23,087 nt of DNA from Limisoma sp963601185 (lineage in GTDB: Bacteria; Bacteroidota; Bacteroidia; Bacteroidales; Muribaculaceae). The stretch spans positions 1-23,087 of the forward strand of contig CAVCEE010000026.1 in assembly GCA_963601185.1 (NCBI GenBank), in the 5' to 3' direction. A program made the translations under genes and the position numbers. This document shows, in pieces, positions 7,006-13,967 of this stretch (within the stretch, counting starts at the first letter, position 1; each line of letters begins with the position of its first letter). Below the pieces are notes generated by a model that saw only the letters and a list, made by a program, of their open reading frames with translations, was not told the DNA's origin and did not search any database.

Positions 7006-8094
7006 ATGAGAAAACTACTTTATATATTCGCAATGTTTGTCGCTCTGCTCTATGCGTGCGGCAACAAGAACAGTTTTGAGATCAAGGGTACAATCGACGG
7101 CGCAGGCAAAGGCAAGATGGTGGTGCAGCGCACCGATAACGGCGTGTGGGTGAACCTCGACTCCGTGGAAATCAACGAGAACGGCGAGTTTGAATACGAA
7201 GGTGCGGCTCCGGCATTCCCGGAGGTCTACCGCCTGGAGTACAACGGTCGTTATGCCTATGTGCCTATCGACAGTCTTGACCATATCGTGCTGAAAGCAG
7301 ATACAGCCAACTTCGACACCAAGTACACCCTTTCGGGAAGCGCGAACGCAGAGTGGCTCACCGAGGTGAACGCAACGGTGCAGAGTATCTCCGGCAAGTC
7401 GGTCAGCGACCCTGCCTACGTCAAGGCAAAGCGCACGCTCACGGAGCGTCTGCTCAAAGACCCGTCGAGCATTGTGGCTTACTACACCGTGGAGAAGGTT
7501 GTTGACGGACACCGACTGTTTGACCCGTCGAACGCCGCCGATCTCAAGGTTATCGGCGCAGTGGCAACAGGCTACGGCACATTCCGCAGCGGCAACCCGT
7601 TGGCGAAATATATGGAGGCAGAATATATGGCTGGCGCACGGATGCAGCCACGCAACGTCGCTCCGGGCGACACTCTCCGCGCCCAGCAGATTGGATTTCT
7701 CGACATTGAACTCAAGGACGAGAACGGAGCGGTGCGCAAATTGAGCGACCTGGCAAAGGGTGGCAAGGTGGTGATGCTCAACTTCACTACCTACGCTGCT
7801 GAAGAGTCGCCGGAATTCAACCGCATCCTTGCAGCCGTCTACAAGAAATATGCCGACCGTGGTTTGGCAATCTATCAGGTGGGCTACGACGACTCTGAGT
7901 TTACATGGAAAGACGCAGCCAAGAACCTTCCGTGGACAACGGTGTTTGACGCTGCCGGCGGCACATCGCAAAATCTCGTGAACTACAATATCGGCTCGCT
8001 CCCGGCAATCTTCATCATCGACCGCGAAGGCACAATCGCTGAGCGCGTCACCGACATCAAGAAACTCGACTCATCTGTAGCGAAATACCTGTAA
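7006..8094 (+). CDS. DUF4369 lipoprotein with a thioredoxin-like domain lacking CxxC
   Basis: A 362-residue lipoprotein. Residues 1-17 form a short signal peptide ending in the lipobox LYAC, with C18 as the lipidated cysteine. Residues about 22-115 are a DUF4369-type beta domain (FEIKGTIDGAGKGKMVVQR), a helical linker follows, and residues about 225-360 form a TlpA/AhpC-like thioredoxin fold. The fold keeps the KGGKVVMLNF strand and the cis-proline loop (GSLPAIFIID, P333). Where TlpA proteins have WCxPC this protein has YAAEES (about 263-268), so it should not do thiol-disulfide chemistry. It may bind a partner or act as a structural factor in the periplasm. It lies 14 bases before parE in the same direction, suggesting co-transcription. 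Domain assignment is firm; function is unknown. Confidence 0.83.
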   Translation: MRKLLYIFAMFVALLYACGNKNSFEIKGTIDGAGKGKMVVQRTDNGVWVNLDSVEINENGEFEYEGAAPAFPEVYRLEYNGRYAYVPIDSLDHIVLKADTANFDTKYTLSGSANAEWLTEVNATVQSISGKSVSDPAYVKAKRTLTERLLKDPSSIVAYYTVEKVVDGHRLFDPSNAADLKVIGAVATGYGTFRSGNPLAKYMEAEYMAGARMQPRNVAPGDTLRAQQIGFLDIELKDENGAVRKLSDLAKGGKVVMLNFTTYAAEESPEFNRILAAVYKKYADRGLAIYQVGYDDSEFTWKDAAKNLPWTTVFDAAGGTSQNLVNYNIGSLPAIFIIDREGTIAERVTDIKKLDSSVAKYL

Positions 8095-8108
8095 AAAAGA
8101 GTACGGCG

Positions 8109-10031
8109 ATGGCAGAAGAACTTGACTTTGAACAGAAAAACACCGCTGCTGAATATACAAGCGACGACATCAAGACGCTCGACTGGAAGGAACACATCCG
8201 CAAGCGTCCGGGTATGTATATCGGCAAACTTGGCGACGGAACGCACTCCGACGACGGTATCTATGTGATCCTCAAGGAGGTGATTGATAACTCCATCGAC
8301 GAGTTCGCTATGGGCCACGGCAAGCAGATTATCGTAAACATAAGCGACGAGGGAACGGTTGAGGTGCGCGACTTCGGACGCGGCATCCCGTTGGAGTCGG
8401 TGGTCGACGTTTCGTCGAAGATGAACACTGGTGCAAAGTACGACTCTGACGCTTTCAAGAAATCCGTCGGACTGAACGGCGTGGGTATGAAAGCCACAAA
8501 CGCCTTGTCTACCTATTTTGAAATATCGTCGTGCCGCAATGGCGAGAAAAAGACCGTGCGCTACAGCCGCGGCGAAATCACCGAAAACTGCGACGTCTGC
8601 GCCACCGACGAAGAGAACGGCACATACGTCAAGTTTGTGCCCGACAAGGATATCTTCGTCAACTACCGCTACAACGGAGAGTTTGTGGAAACGATGCTGA
8701 AAAACTACTCGTTTCTCAACACCGGTCTGGCAATCATCTACAACGGCGCGCGCATCTACTCGCGCAACGGTTTGGAAGACCTCTTGAAGGAAAACATGAC
8801 CAACGAGCCGCTCTATCCGATAATGCACTTCACGGGCAACGACATCGAGGTGGTGATAACCCACGCCAACCAGTACGGCGAAGAGTACTACTCCTTTGTC
8901 AATGGTCAGCACACCACCCAAGGCGGCACCCACCTCACGGCGTTCCGCGAGGCAGTGTCGCGCACCATCAAGGAATTTTACGGAAAAAACTTTGAATACT
9001 CCGACATACGCAACGGTATGGTGGCCGCCATCAGCATCAAGGTGCAGGAACCGGTGTTTGAGTCGCAGACCAAGACCAAACTCGGCTCGCGCGATATGAG
9101 TCCAGAAGGCACGCTCACCGTGGCTAAATTCATAGGTGACTTCATCAAGCGCGAACTCGATAACTATCTGCACATCAACTCGCTCACTGCCGACATTATG
9201 CTCCACAAGATTCTGGAGTCGGAGAAAGAGCGCAAGGCTATAGCCGGAGTGACGAAGCAGACACGCGAGCGCGCTAAGAAAGCCAGTCTCAACAACAAGA
9301 AATTGCGCGACTGCCACGTGCACTACTGTGACTCCAAGGGCGACCTCCGCGACGACACAGCCCTCTTCATCACCGAGGGTCTCTCTGCAACGGGTACAAT
9401 TACCAAGGTGCGCAATGTGGAGACACAGGCGGTGTTCTCACTGCGAGGCAAGCCGCTCAACACCTTCGGCAAGTCGCAGAAGGACATTAAAGCCAATGAG
9501 GAGTTCTATTTGCTCGACTCCGCCCTCGACATAGCCGACGGCATTGAAAACCTGCGCTACAACAAGGTGATCATAGCCACCGATGCCGATGTCGACGGCA
9601 TGCACATCCGTCTGCTGATGATAACCTATTTCCTCCAGTTCTATCCCGACCTGGTGAAGAAAGGCCACGTCTATATCCTCCAGACGCCGCTCTTCCGTGT
9701 GCGCAACAAAAACGTGTCGCGCGGCAAGAAAAAGTCTGCCAAGGACGAAACCTACTACTGCTACAGCGACGACGAGCGCGAGAACGCCATCAAAAAACTC
9801 GGCAAGAGTGCGGAAATCACCCGATTCAAAGGTCTCGGCGAGATTTCGGCAGAGGAGTTCAAGGACTTCATCGGCCCTGATATGCGCCTCGATCAAGTGA
9901 AACTCCGCAAGGAAGACTCCGTGAAAGAGATGCTCGAATTCTATATGGGCAAAAATACTATGGAGCGCCAACTCTTCATCGTGGACAATCTCGTGGTGGA
10001 GGATAACGACAACCTCGACATAACCCATTAG
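8109..10031 (+). CDS. parE: DNA topoisomerase IV subunit B
   Basis: A 640-residue ATPase subunit of the type IIA topoisomerase that decatenates daughter chromosomes. The GHKL ATPase domain shows EVIDNSIDE (E57, D60, N61), RDFGRGIP (87-94) and GLNGVGMKATNALS (121-134). A transducer domain follows, then a TOPRIM domain with ITEGLSATG (E423) and the metal-binding DADVDG (D492, D494, D496), ending with the conserved RFKGLGE segment and C-terminal GyrB-type region. The length and the FSLRGKPLN and QTPLFRVRNK segments fit Bacteroidota ParE better than GyrB. The residue after E423-G424 is leucine (L425), where GyrB and ParE of other bacteria have aspartate. The partner parC is not in this window. 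It is followed by coaD after 34 bases. Confidence 0.94.
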   Translation: MAEELDFEQKNTAAEYTSDDIKTLDWKEHIRKRPGMYIGKLGDGTHSDDGIYVILKEVIDNSIDEFAMGHGKQIIVNISDEGTVEVRDFGRGIPLESVVDVSSKMNTGAKYDSDAFKKSVGLNGVGMKATNALSTYFEISSCRNGEKKTVRYSRGEITENCDVCATDEENGTYVKFVPDKDIFVNYRYNGEFVETMLKNYSFLNTGLAIIYNGARIYSRNGLEDLLKENMTNEPLYPIMHFTGNDIEVVITHANQYGEEYYSFVNGQHTTQGGTHLTAFREAVSRTIKEFYGKNFEYSDIRNGMVAAISIKVQEPVFESQTKTKLGSRDMSPEGTLTVAKFIGDFIKRELDNYLHINSLTADIMLHKILESEKERKAIAGVTKQTRERAKKASLNNKKLRDCHVHYCDSKGDLRDDTALFITEGLSATGTITKVRNVETQAVFSLRGKPLNTFGKSQKDIKANEEFYLLDSALDIADGIENLRYNKVIIATDADVDGMHIRLLMITYFLQFYPDLVKKGHVYILQTPLFRVRNKNVSRGKKKSAKDETYYCYSDDERENAIKKLGKSAEITRFKGLGEISAEEFKDFIGPDMRLDQVKLRKEDSVKEMLEFYMGKNTMERQLFIVDNLVVEDNDNLDITH

Positions 10032-10065
10032 TATAGACGATATACAATCCAAAACGCAAACAGAC

Positions 10066-10530
10066 ATGAACCAACGCATAGCCATCTTTCCGGGCTCGTT
10101 CGACCCGTTTACCATCGGACATCATTCAATAGTGGAGCGCGCATTGCCTCTCTTCGACAAGATTGTGGTTGCTGTGGGCATGAACAGCGGCAAGCATTCA
10201 CTGCTGTCCGACATCGAACGGCTGGAAGCCATCCGTAGGCTCTATGCCAGCGAGCCGCGCGTGGAGGTGATCACCTACAGCGGACTTACCGTGGAGGCAG
10301 CCGAGCAGTGCGGCGCGCATTTCATCCTGCGCGGCGTGCGCACGGTCAAGGATTTCGAGTATGAGAAAACCCTCGCCGACGTGAACCGCCGCATCACCGG
10401 GCTGGAAACGGTGCTGCTCTACACCCTGCCGGAATACGGCAGCATCAGTTCGTCGATAGTGCGCGAACTCATCAGTTTCGGCCGCGACGTTTCCGACCTG
10501 TTGCCCAAAGGCTATACATTCGACATTTAG
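10066..10530 (+). CDS. coaD: Phosphopantetheine adenylyltransferase
   Basis: A 154-residue enzyme catalysing ATP + 4'-phosphopantetheine to dephospho-CoA + PPi, the penultimate step of coenzyme A synthesis, in the cytoplasm. The nucleotidyltransferase signature is complete: FPGSFDPFTIGH with the TxGH motif at 16-19, K43 in NSGKHSLL, RGVRTVKDFEYE (89-100), and the C-terminal SISSSIVRE (127-135), which binds ATP. The length is normal for the family. It sits downstream of parE. The second S41 peptidase probably followed it directly before the toxin-antitoxin cassette arrived. Confidence 0.96.
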   Translation: MNQRIAIFPGSFDPFTIGHHSIVERALPLFDKIVVAVGMNSGKHSLLSDIERLEAIRRLYASEPRVEVITYSGLTVEAAEQCGAHFILRGVRTVKDFEYEKTLADVNRRITGLETVLLYTLPEYGSISSSIVRELISFGRDVSDLLPKGYTFDI

Positions 10531-10533
10531 AAC

Positions 10534-10541
10534 AGATACAA
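10534..10541 (+). repeat. 8-bp direct repeat, left copy, flanking the toxin-antitoxin cassette
   Basis: AGATACAA just after the coaD stop. The same 8-mer occurs at 11328-11335 just before the next gene. The two copies enclose the promoter, operator, toxin and antitoxin. Confidence 0.5.
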
Positions 10542-10596
10542 GAAAAACACTGCTGTCTACTGAAAAATGGGTGGGCTGAAATTAAACATTAAATAA

Positions 10597-10615
10597 ATTC
10601 ACAAAATTTGTGAAT
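10597..10615 (+). promoter_or_regulatory. Likely antitoxin operator: perfect 9-bp-arm palindrome
   Basis: ATTCACAAA (10597-10605), one central A, and TTTGTGAAT (10607-10615) are perfect inverted arms. The right arm contains the -33 TTTG of the toxin-antitoxin promoter. A dimeric HTH antitoxin bound here would block polymerase, the usual autoregulation of such operons. Confidence 0.75.
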
Positions 10616-10638
10616 CCTGGATTTATGCTTTACCTTTG
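10607..10638 (+). promoter_or_regulatory. Promoter of the toxin-antitoxin operon
   Basis: TTTG (10607-10610), a 20-base spacer, and TACCTTTG (10631-10638) give a perfect Bacteroidota -33/-7 promoter. The leader to the ATG at 10660 is about 17 bases and contains a purine-rich, Shine-Dalgarno-like AGAGGAAGG, unusual among the genes in this window. Confidence 0.82.
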
Positions 10639-10659
10639 CAATCATAGAGAGGAAGGGTT

Positions 10660-10974
10660 ATGAAAGTGAAATTTAACGAGGATTATCTGCAAGACCTTTA
10701 CTGTTGCGGAAAATCTGACAAGAAACATCGTTTTCAGCCGCAAATAGTCAGAAAGTATATTCGCATCATTGATCTTATGATATCTGAAGATAATGTGCAA
10801 GGGCTATGGAAGTATAATTCCTTGAATTATGAACGTTTGGAAGGAGTAAAGGCAGGATTGTCCTCTGTGAGGGTAAATGATCAATATCGGATAGAATTTG
10901 AGGAAGAGACAGAAAATGGTCAAGCCATCGCAACGATATGTAACATTACAGAATTGTCAAATCATTATAAATAA
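10660..10974 (+). CDS. higB: RelE/ParE-superfamily toxin, HigB type
   Basis: A 104-residue toxin resembling the HigB/plasmid-maintenance killer family, which cleaves mRNA on the ribosome. The family core LEGVKAGLSSVRVNDQYRIEFEEE (about 68-91) corresponds to the usual L-x-G-x-R-x-G-x-x-S-x-R-x-N-x-x-Y-R-I-x-F pattern. The C-terminus ends ITELSNHYK, with a histidine in the position often used in catalysis. It is the first gene of a two-gene operon, toxin before antitoxin as in higBA, with the antitoxin starting 7 bases after its stop. Codons are visibly richer in A and T than in coaD or the following peptidase, pointing to transfer. The catalytic mechanism is inferred from the family. Confidence 0.86.
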   Translation: MKVKFNEDYLQDLYCCGKSDKKHRFQPQIVRKYIRIIDLMISEDNVQGLWKYNSLNYERLEGVKAGLSSVRVNDQYRIEFEEETENGQAIATICNITELSNHYK

Positions 10975-10981
10975 TTATAGT

Positions 10982-11308
10982 ATGGACAAGAGTATAAATG
11001 CAAACAATATGACTCCTGCTTTCCCCACACATCCTGGGGAAATCTTGAAAGATGAAATAGAGTATAGGGGGATTTCTCAGCGTAAGTTGGCTGAAGAGAT
11101 GGGAATCGCTTATTCCGCATTAAACGAGATTTTGAATGCACGACGTCCTATCACAGAGAAAACAGCACTTCTGTTTGAGGCTGCTTTAGGTGTCAACGCA
11201 GAACCTTTGCTGAAGATGCAAATGCGCTACAACATTCAATCGACTAAGCAGGATGTTTCGTTTATGAAACGTTTGGCGCAAGTAAGGAAAGTCGCTGCTG
11301 CTCTTTGA
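10982..11308 (+). CDS. higA: XRE-family antitoxin, HigA type
   Basis: A 108-residue helix-turn-helix antitoxin expected to neutralise the upstream toxin and repress the operon. The PTHPGEILKDEIEYRGISQRKLAEEMG motif (about 13-39) is the HigA/VapI signature, and the helix-turn-helix covers about residues 29-56 (ISQRKLAEEMGIAYSALNEILNARRPI). The C-terminal part (LFEAALGVNAEPLLKMQMRYNI) is the conserved helix seen after it. I chose the ATG at 10982, directly after the toxin gene. The frame stays open upstream to an ATG at 10898, but that would overlap the toxin gene and add a sequence unlike the family. The perfect palindrome at 10597 is the probable binding site. Composition is A/T-rich like the toxin gene. 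Confidence 0.88.
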   Translation: MDKSINANNMTPAFPTHPGEILKDEIEYRGISQRKLAEEMGIAYSALNEILNARRPITEKTALLFEAALGVNAEPLLKMQMRYNIQSTKQDVSFMKRLAQVRKVAAAL

Positions 11309-11327
11309 TGAAACACGACTTTTTAAT

Positions 11328-11335
11328 AGATACAA
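11328..11335 (+). repeat. 8-bp direct repeat, right copy, flanking the toxin-antitoxin cassette
   Basis: AGATACAA, identical to 10534-10541. Collapsing the two copies into one would leave 23 bases between the coaD stop and the next ATG, a natural operon gap. Confidence 0.5.
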
Positions 11336-11347
11336 ATAATAGAAAAG

Positions 11348-12979
11348 ATGAAAAAAGCGAAATACTTGTTGGCGGCAGCCTTTGTGGTCGCCACGTTTGT
11401 CATATCGGCGCAGCGTTCTGCGTCGGAACAGTTGCAGAAACTGATGATGGTGGAAAACGTCATCAACAGCCTCTATGTCGATGAGGTTGACGAGTCGCAG
11501 GTGGTGGAGAGCGCAGTGAAGAAGATGCTCGAGGACCTCGACCCGCATTCCTCCTACAGTTCAAAGGAAGAAACCACCTCGACACAGGAAACGATGCAAG
11601 GCAGTTTCAGCGGCATCGGCATCCAGTTCAACATGCAGAAAGACACCCTCTATGTGGTGCAGACCATAGCCGGCGGCCCGTCGGAAAAAGTGGGCATTAT
11701 GCCCGGCGACCGGTTCATCTACGTTAACGACTCGCTGATAGCCGGACAGAAGATGAAAAACACTGACATTATGAAGCGTCTGCGCGGTCCTAAAGGCACG
11801 AAGGTTAACATCAAGGTGAAGCGCGGAGACCGTCAGGAACTGATGGATTTCCGCATCACGCGCGACAACATTCCGCTCAATAGCATCGATGCCGTGTATA
11901 TGGCAGACAGCAAGACCGGCTACATCCGCCTCTCTCGCTTTGCAGCCACCTCTTATAAGGAGTTCAAGGAAGCAATCAACACCCTCAAAGGTCAGGGCAT
12001 GGAGCAACTCATCCTCGACCTCACAGACAATGGGGGAGGGTATATGCAAATTGCGGCGCAGATAGCCAACGAGATGCTCACCAAGGGTGACCTTATCGTC
12101 TATACCCAAGGACGCAAGAGTCCGCGGCAGAACCTCAATGCCGACGGCAGCGGCACATTTAAGAAGCAGAAAGTGGTGGTAATGATCAACCAGTTCTCCG
12201 CCTCGGCAAGCGAAATCCTCTCCGGAGCCATTCAGGACTGGGACCGCGGCGTGGTCGTAGGCCGCCGCTCGTTCGGCAAGGGCCTTGTGCAGCGTGAGTT
12301 TATGCTCCCCGACTCCTCGTCGTTCCGCCTCACCATTGCGCGCTACTACACCCCGTCGGGACGCAACATCCAGAAACCCTACACCAAGGGCGACCGTGAG
12401 GACTACGATAAAGACATCATCGACCGCTACAACCGCGGCGAGTTGCAGAGTGCCGACAGCATCCATTTTGCCGATTCTCTGAAATACACCACACTGCGTT
12501 TGCGCCGCACCGTCTATGGCGGCGGTGGCATTATGCCCGACGTGTTTGTGCCGCTCGACACCACGCAGTACACCGACTATCACCGCGCGCTGGTGGCAAA
12601 AGGCATTATTCCGCAGTTCGCCCTACGCTATGTGGACAAGAACCGTGCGGACTTGAAGGCGAAATATGCCGACGCGCAGGACTTTATCAAGAAGTTTGAC
12701 GTGACCGACGCAATGCTCTCCGATATGGTAGAAGCCGGCAAGGCGGAAAAGGTGGAACTCAACGAAGAACAGTATGCCAAGTCGAAGGAACTGCTCCGCA
12801 CCTTCCTGAAGGCTGCCATAGCCAACGACCTTTACAATACGAGCGCATATTTCCAAGTCGTGAACACCAAAAACGACATCTTCCGGGAGGCGCTTGACAT
12901 CATCAACGACAATGCGCGCTACAACAAACTCCTGAGTCCGCAGCCAACCTACACCAGCAAGGTGAAAACGAAGAAATAG
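11348..12979 (+). CDS. S41 family C-terminal processing peptidase (CtpA-like), second copy
   Basis: A 543-residue exported serine protease of the tail-specific family. Residues 1-21 form a signal peptide (LLAAAFVVATFVISAQ). An N-terminal helical region (about 25-80, ending LEDLDPHSSYSS) precedes a PDZ domain (about 85-170, GIGIQFNM and IMPGDRFIYVND). The protease domain has DLTDNGGGY (224-232) and a Ser-Lys dyad aligning as S286 (in FSASASEI) and K311 (in FGKGLVQ). It shares the same plan and length with the gene at 239 but differs clearly in sequence, so the pair is an old duplication rather than a recent one. The parE-coaD-S41 order is familiar in Bacteroidales, with the toxin-antitoxin cassette as the intruder. 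Confidence 0.93.
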   Translation: MKKAKYLLAAAFVVATFVISAQRSASEQLQKLMMVENVINSLYVDEVDESQVVESAVKKMLEDLDPHSSYSSKEETTSTQETMQGSFSGIGIQFNMQKDTLYVVQTIAGGPSEKVGIMPGDRFIYVNDSLIAGQKMKNTDIMKRLRGPKGTKVNIKVKRGDRQELMDFRITRDNIPLNSIDAVYMADSKTGYIRLSRFAATSYKEFKEAINTLKGQGMEQLILDLTDNGGGYMQIAAQIANEMLTKGDLIVYTQGRKSPRQNLNADGSGTFKKQKVVVMINQFSASASEILSGAIQDWDRGVVVGRRSFGKGLVQREFMLPDSSSFRLTIARYYTPSGRNIQKPYTKGDREDYDKDIIDRYNRGELQSADSIHFADSLKYTTLRLRRTVYGGGGIMPDVFVPLDTTQYTDYHRALVAKGIIPQFALRYVDKNRADLKAKYADAQDFIKKFDVTDAMLSDMVEAGKAEKVELNEEQYAKSKELLRTFLKAAIANDLYNTSAYFQVVNTKNDIFREALDIINDNARYNKLLSPQPTYTSKVKTKK

Positions 12980-13023
12980 CGGCGCACACAGCCTCCACAG
13001 CCCTCACAGGGGCGAATGACTGA

Positions 13024-13082
13024 CAGATGTTCCACAGATTATAACTTGTTAAGAACTTGTTACATAATCCGTGGAACATCTG
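13024..13082 (+). repeat. Long inverted repeat upstream of parA; outer ends are parS half-sites
   Basis: The 19-bp arms 13024-13042 and 13064-13082 pair with a single mismatch (13036 against 13070) around a 21-base loop. The left arm contains TGTTCCAC (13028-13035) and the right arm GTGGAACA (13071-13078). Joined, these make the 16-bp palindrome TGTTCCACGTGGAACA, a parS-type sequence. The loop holds AACTTGTTA twice (13043-13051 and 13054-13062), 11 bases apart. No T-run follows, so it is not a standard terminator. It lies between the S41 gene and parA. Confidence 0.8.
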
Positions 13083-13114
13083 AGTTATTAACAAAACAGG
13101 CGAGTTACTAACAA
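13082..13114 (+). repeat. Two direct repeats GAGTTAYTAACAA upstream of parA
   Basis: GAGTTATTAACAA (13082-13094) and GAGTTACTAACAA (13102-13114) differ at one base and lie 20 bases apart, about two helical turns. Their TAACAA core also occurs twice on the opposite strand within the loop of the preceding inverted repeat. Confidence 0.7.
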
Positions 13115-13139
13115 TTAGAGCGGTTTTTGCCGAATACAT

Positions 13140-13170
13140 TTTGCAGTTGGTGTGAAATGTAATTCCTTTG
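13140..13170 (+). promoter_or_regulatory. Probable parAB promoter
   Basis: TTTG (13140-13143), a 19-base spacer, and TTCCTTTG (13163-13170), one mismatch from TAnnTTTG. The leader to the parA ATG at 13192 is about 17 bases. Confidence 0.6.
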
Positions 13171-13191
13171 CAGTCGTAAAACTGACTTAAT

Positions 13192-13956
13192 ATGGGCAAA
13201 ATTATCGCAATCGCCAACCAGAAAGGTGGCGTCGGAAAAACAACCACATCCATCAACCTCGCAGCCTCGCTTGCCACCATCGGCAAGAGTGTGCTCATTG
13301 TCGATGCTGACCCTCAGGCCAACGCCACGTCGGGTCTCGGCGTTGACCCTAGGGAGATGTCCTCGTCGATCTACGAGTGTCTTGTCGACGGCTACCCATT
13401 GCGCGGCGCTGAGTGCAAAACCTGTGTCGACAAACTCGAACTCGTCGGCTCGCGCATCGACCTTGTGGGTGCCGAACTCGAACTTATCGGCAAACCCAAC
13501 CGCGAGCGCGTGCTCAAGAACCTGCTTGAGGAGGTGCGCGGCAACTATGATTTTGTAATCATCGACTGCTCTCCGTCGCTCGGCCTGATCACCGTCAATG
13601 CCCTTACGGCAGCCGACTCGGTAATCATCCCAGTACAGGCGGAATACTTTGCCCTCGAAGGCATCAGCAAGTTGCTCAACACCATCCGCATCATCAAGTC
13701 GAAACTCAATCCGGAACTGGAGATTGAAGGCTTCCTGCTTACGATGTATGATGCCCGCCTCCGTCTCGCCAACCAGATTTACGACGAGTTGAAGGGACAT
13801 TTCGGCGATATGGTGTTCGACACAGTGATACCGCGCAACACTCGCTTGTCGGAAGCGCCGTCCCACGGTCTTCCAGCCATCCTCTACGATGCATCAAGCC
13901 GCGGCGCGACAAGCCACATGCAACTTGCCAAGGAACTACTTAAACGCAACAAATAA
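13192..13956 (+). CDS. parA: Chromosome partitioning ATPase ParA (Soj)
   Basis: A 254-residue deviant-Walker ATPase that binds DNA as an ATP dimer and drives segregation of ParB-bound origin regions. The deviant Walker A box KGGVGKTT (11-18), with the signature K11 and K16, is complete. VDADPQANAT (38-47) and IIDCSPSLG (123-131, Walker B D125) follow. There is no N-terminal helix-turn-helix extension, so it is the short chromosomal type rather than a plasmid ParA with its own operator-binding domain. Only 11 bases separate it from parB. The repeat-rich region directly upstream is a candidate control or centromere region. Confidence 0.96.
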   Translation: MGKIIAIANQKGGVGKTTTSINLAASLATIGKSVLIVDADPQANATSGLGVDPREMSSSIYECLVDGYPLRGAECKTCVDKLELVGSRIDLVGAELELIGKPNRERVLKNLLEEVRGNYDFVIIDCSPSLGLITVNALTAADSVIIPVQAEYFALEGISKLLNTIRIIKSKLNPELEIEGFLLTMYDARLRLANQIYDELKGHFGDMVFDTVIPRNTRLSEAPSHGLPAILYDASSRGATSHMQLAKELLKRNK

Positions 13957-13967
13957 TCCACCTCAAT

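Noticed and set aside
7983..9323. A 446-codon minus-strand frame opposite parE
   Set aside because: It is rich in His/Val/Arg as expected from the complement of a GC-rich gene, has no family motif, and lies wholly opposite an intact parE.
9313..9326. CACGTG inside parE as a possible parS
   Set aside because: The flanks do not give the GTTnCAC/GTGnAAC arms; only the central six bases match.
13024..13082. Inverted repeat as a plain terminator of the S41 gene
   Set aside because: The loop is 21 bases long, no T-run follows, and the arms contain ordered motifs that a terminator would not need.
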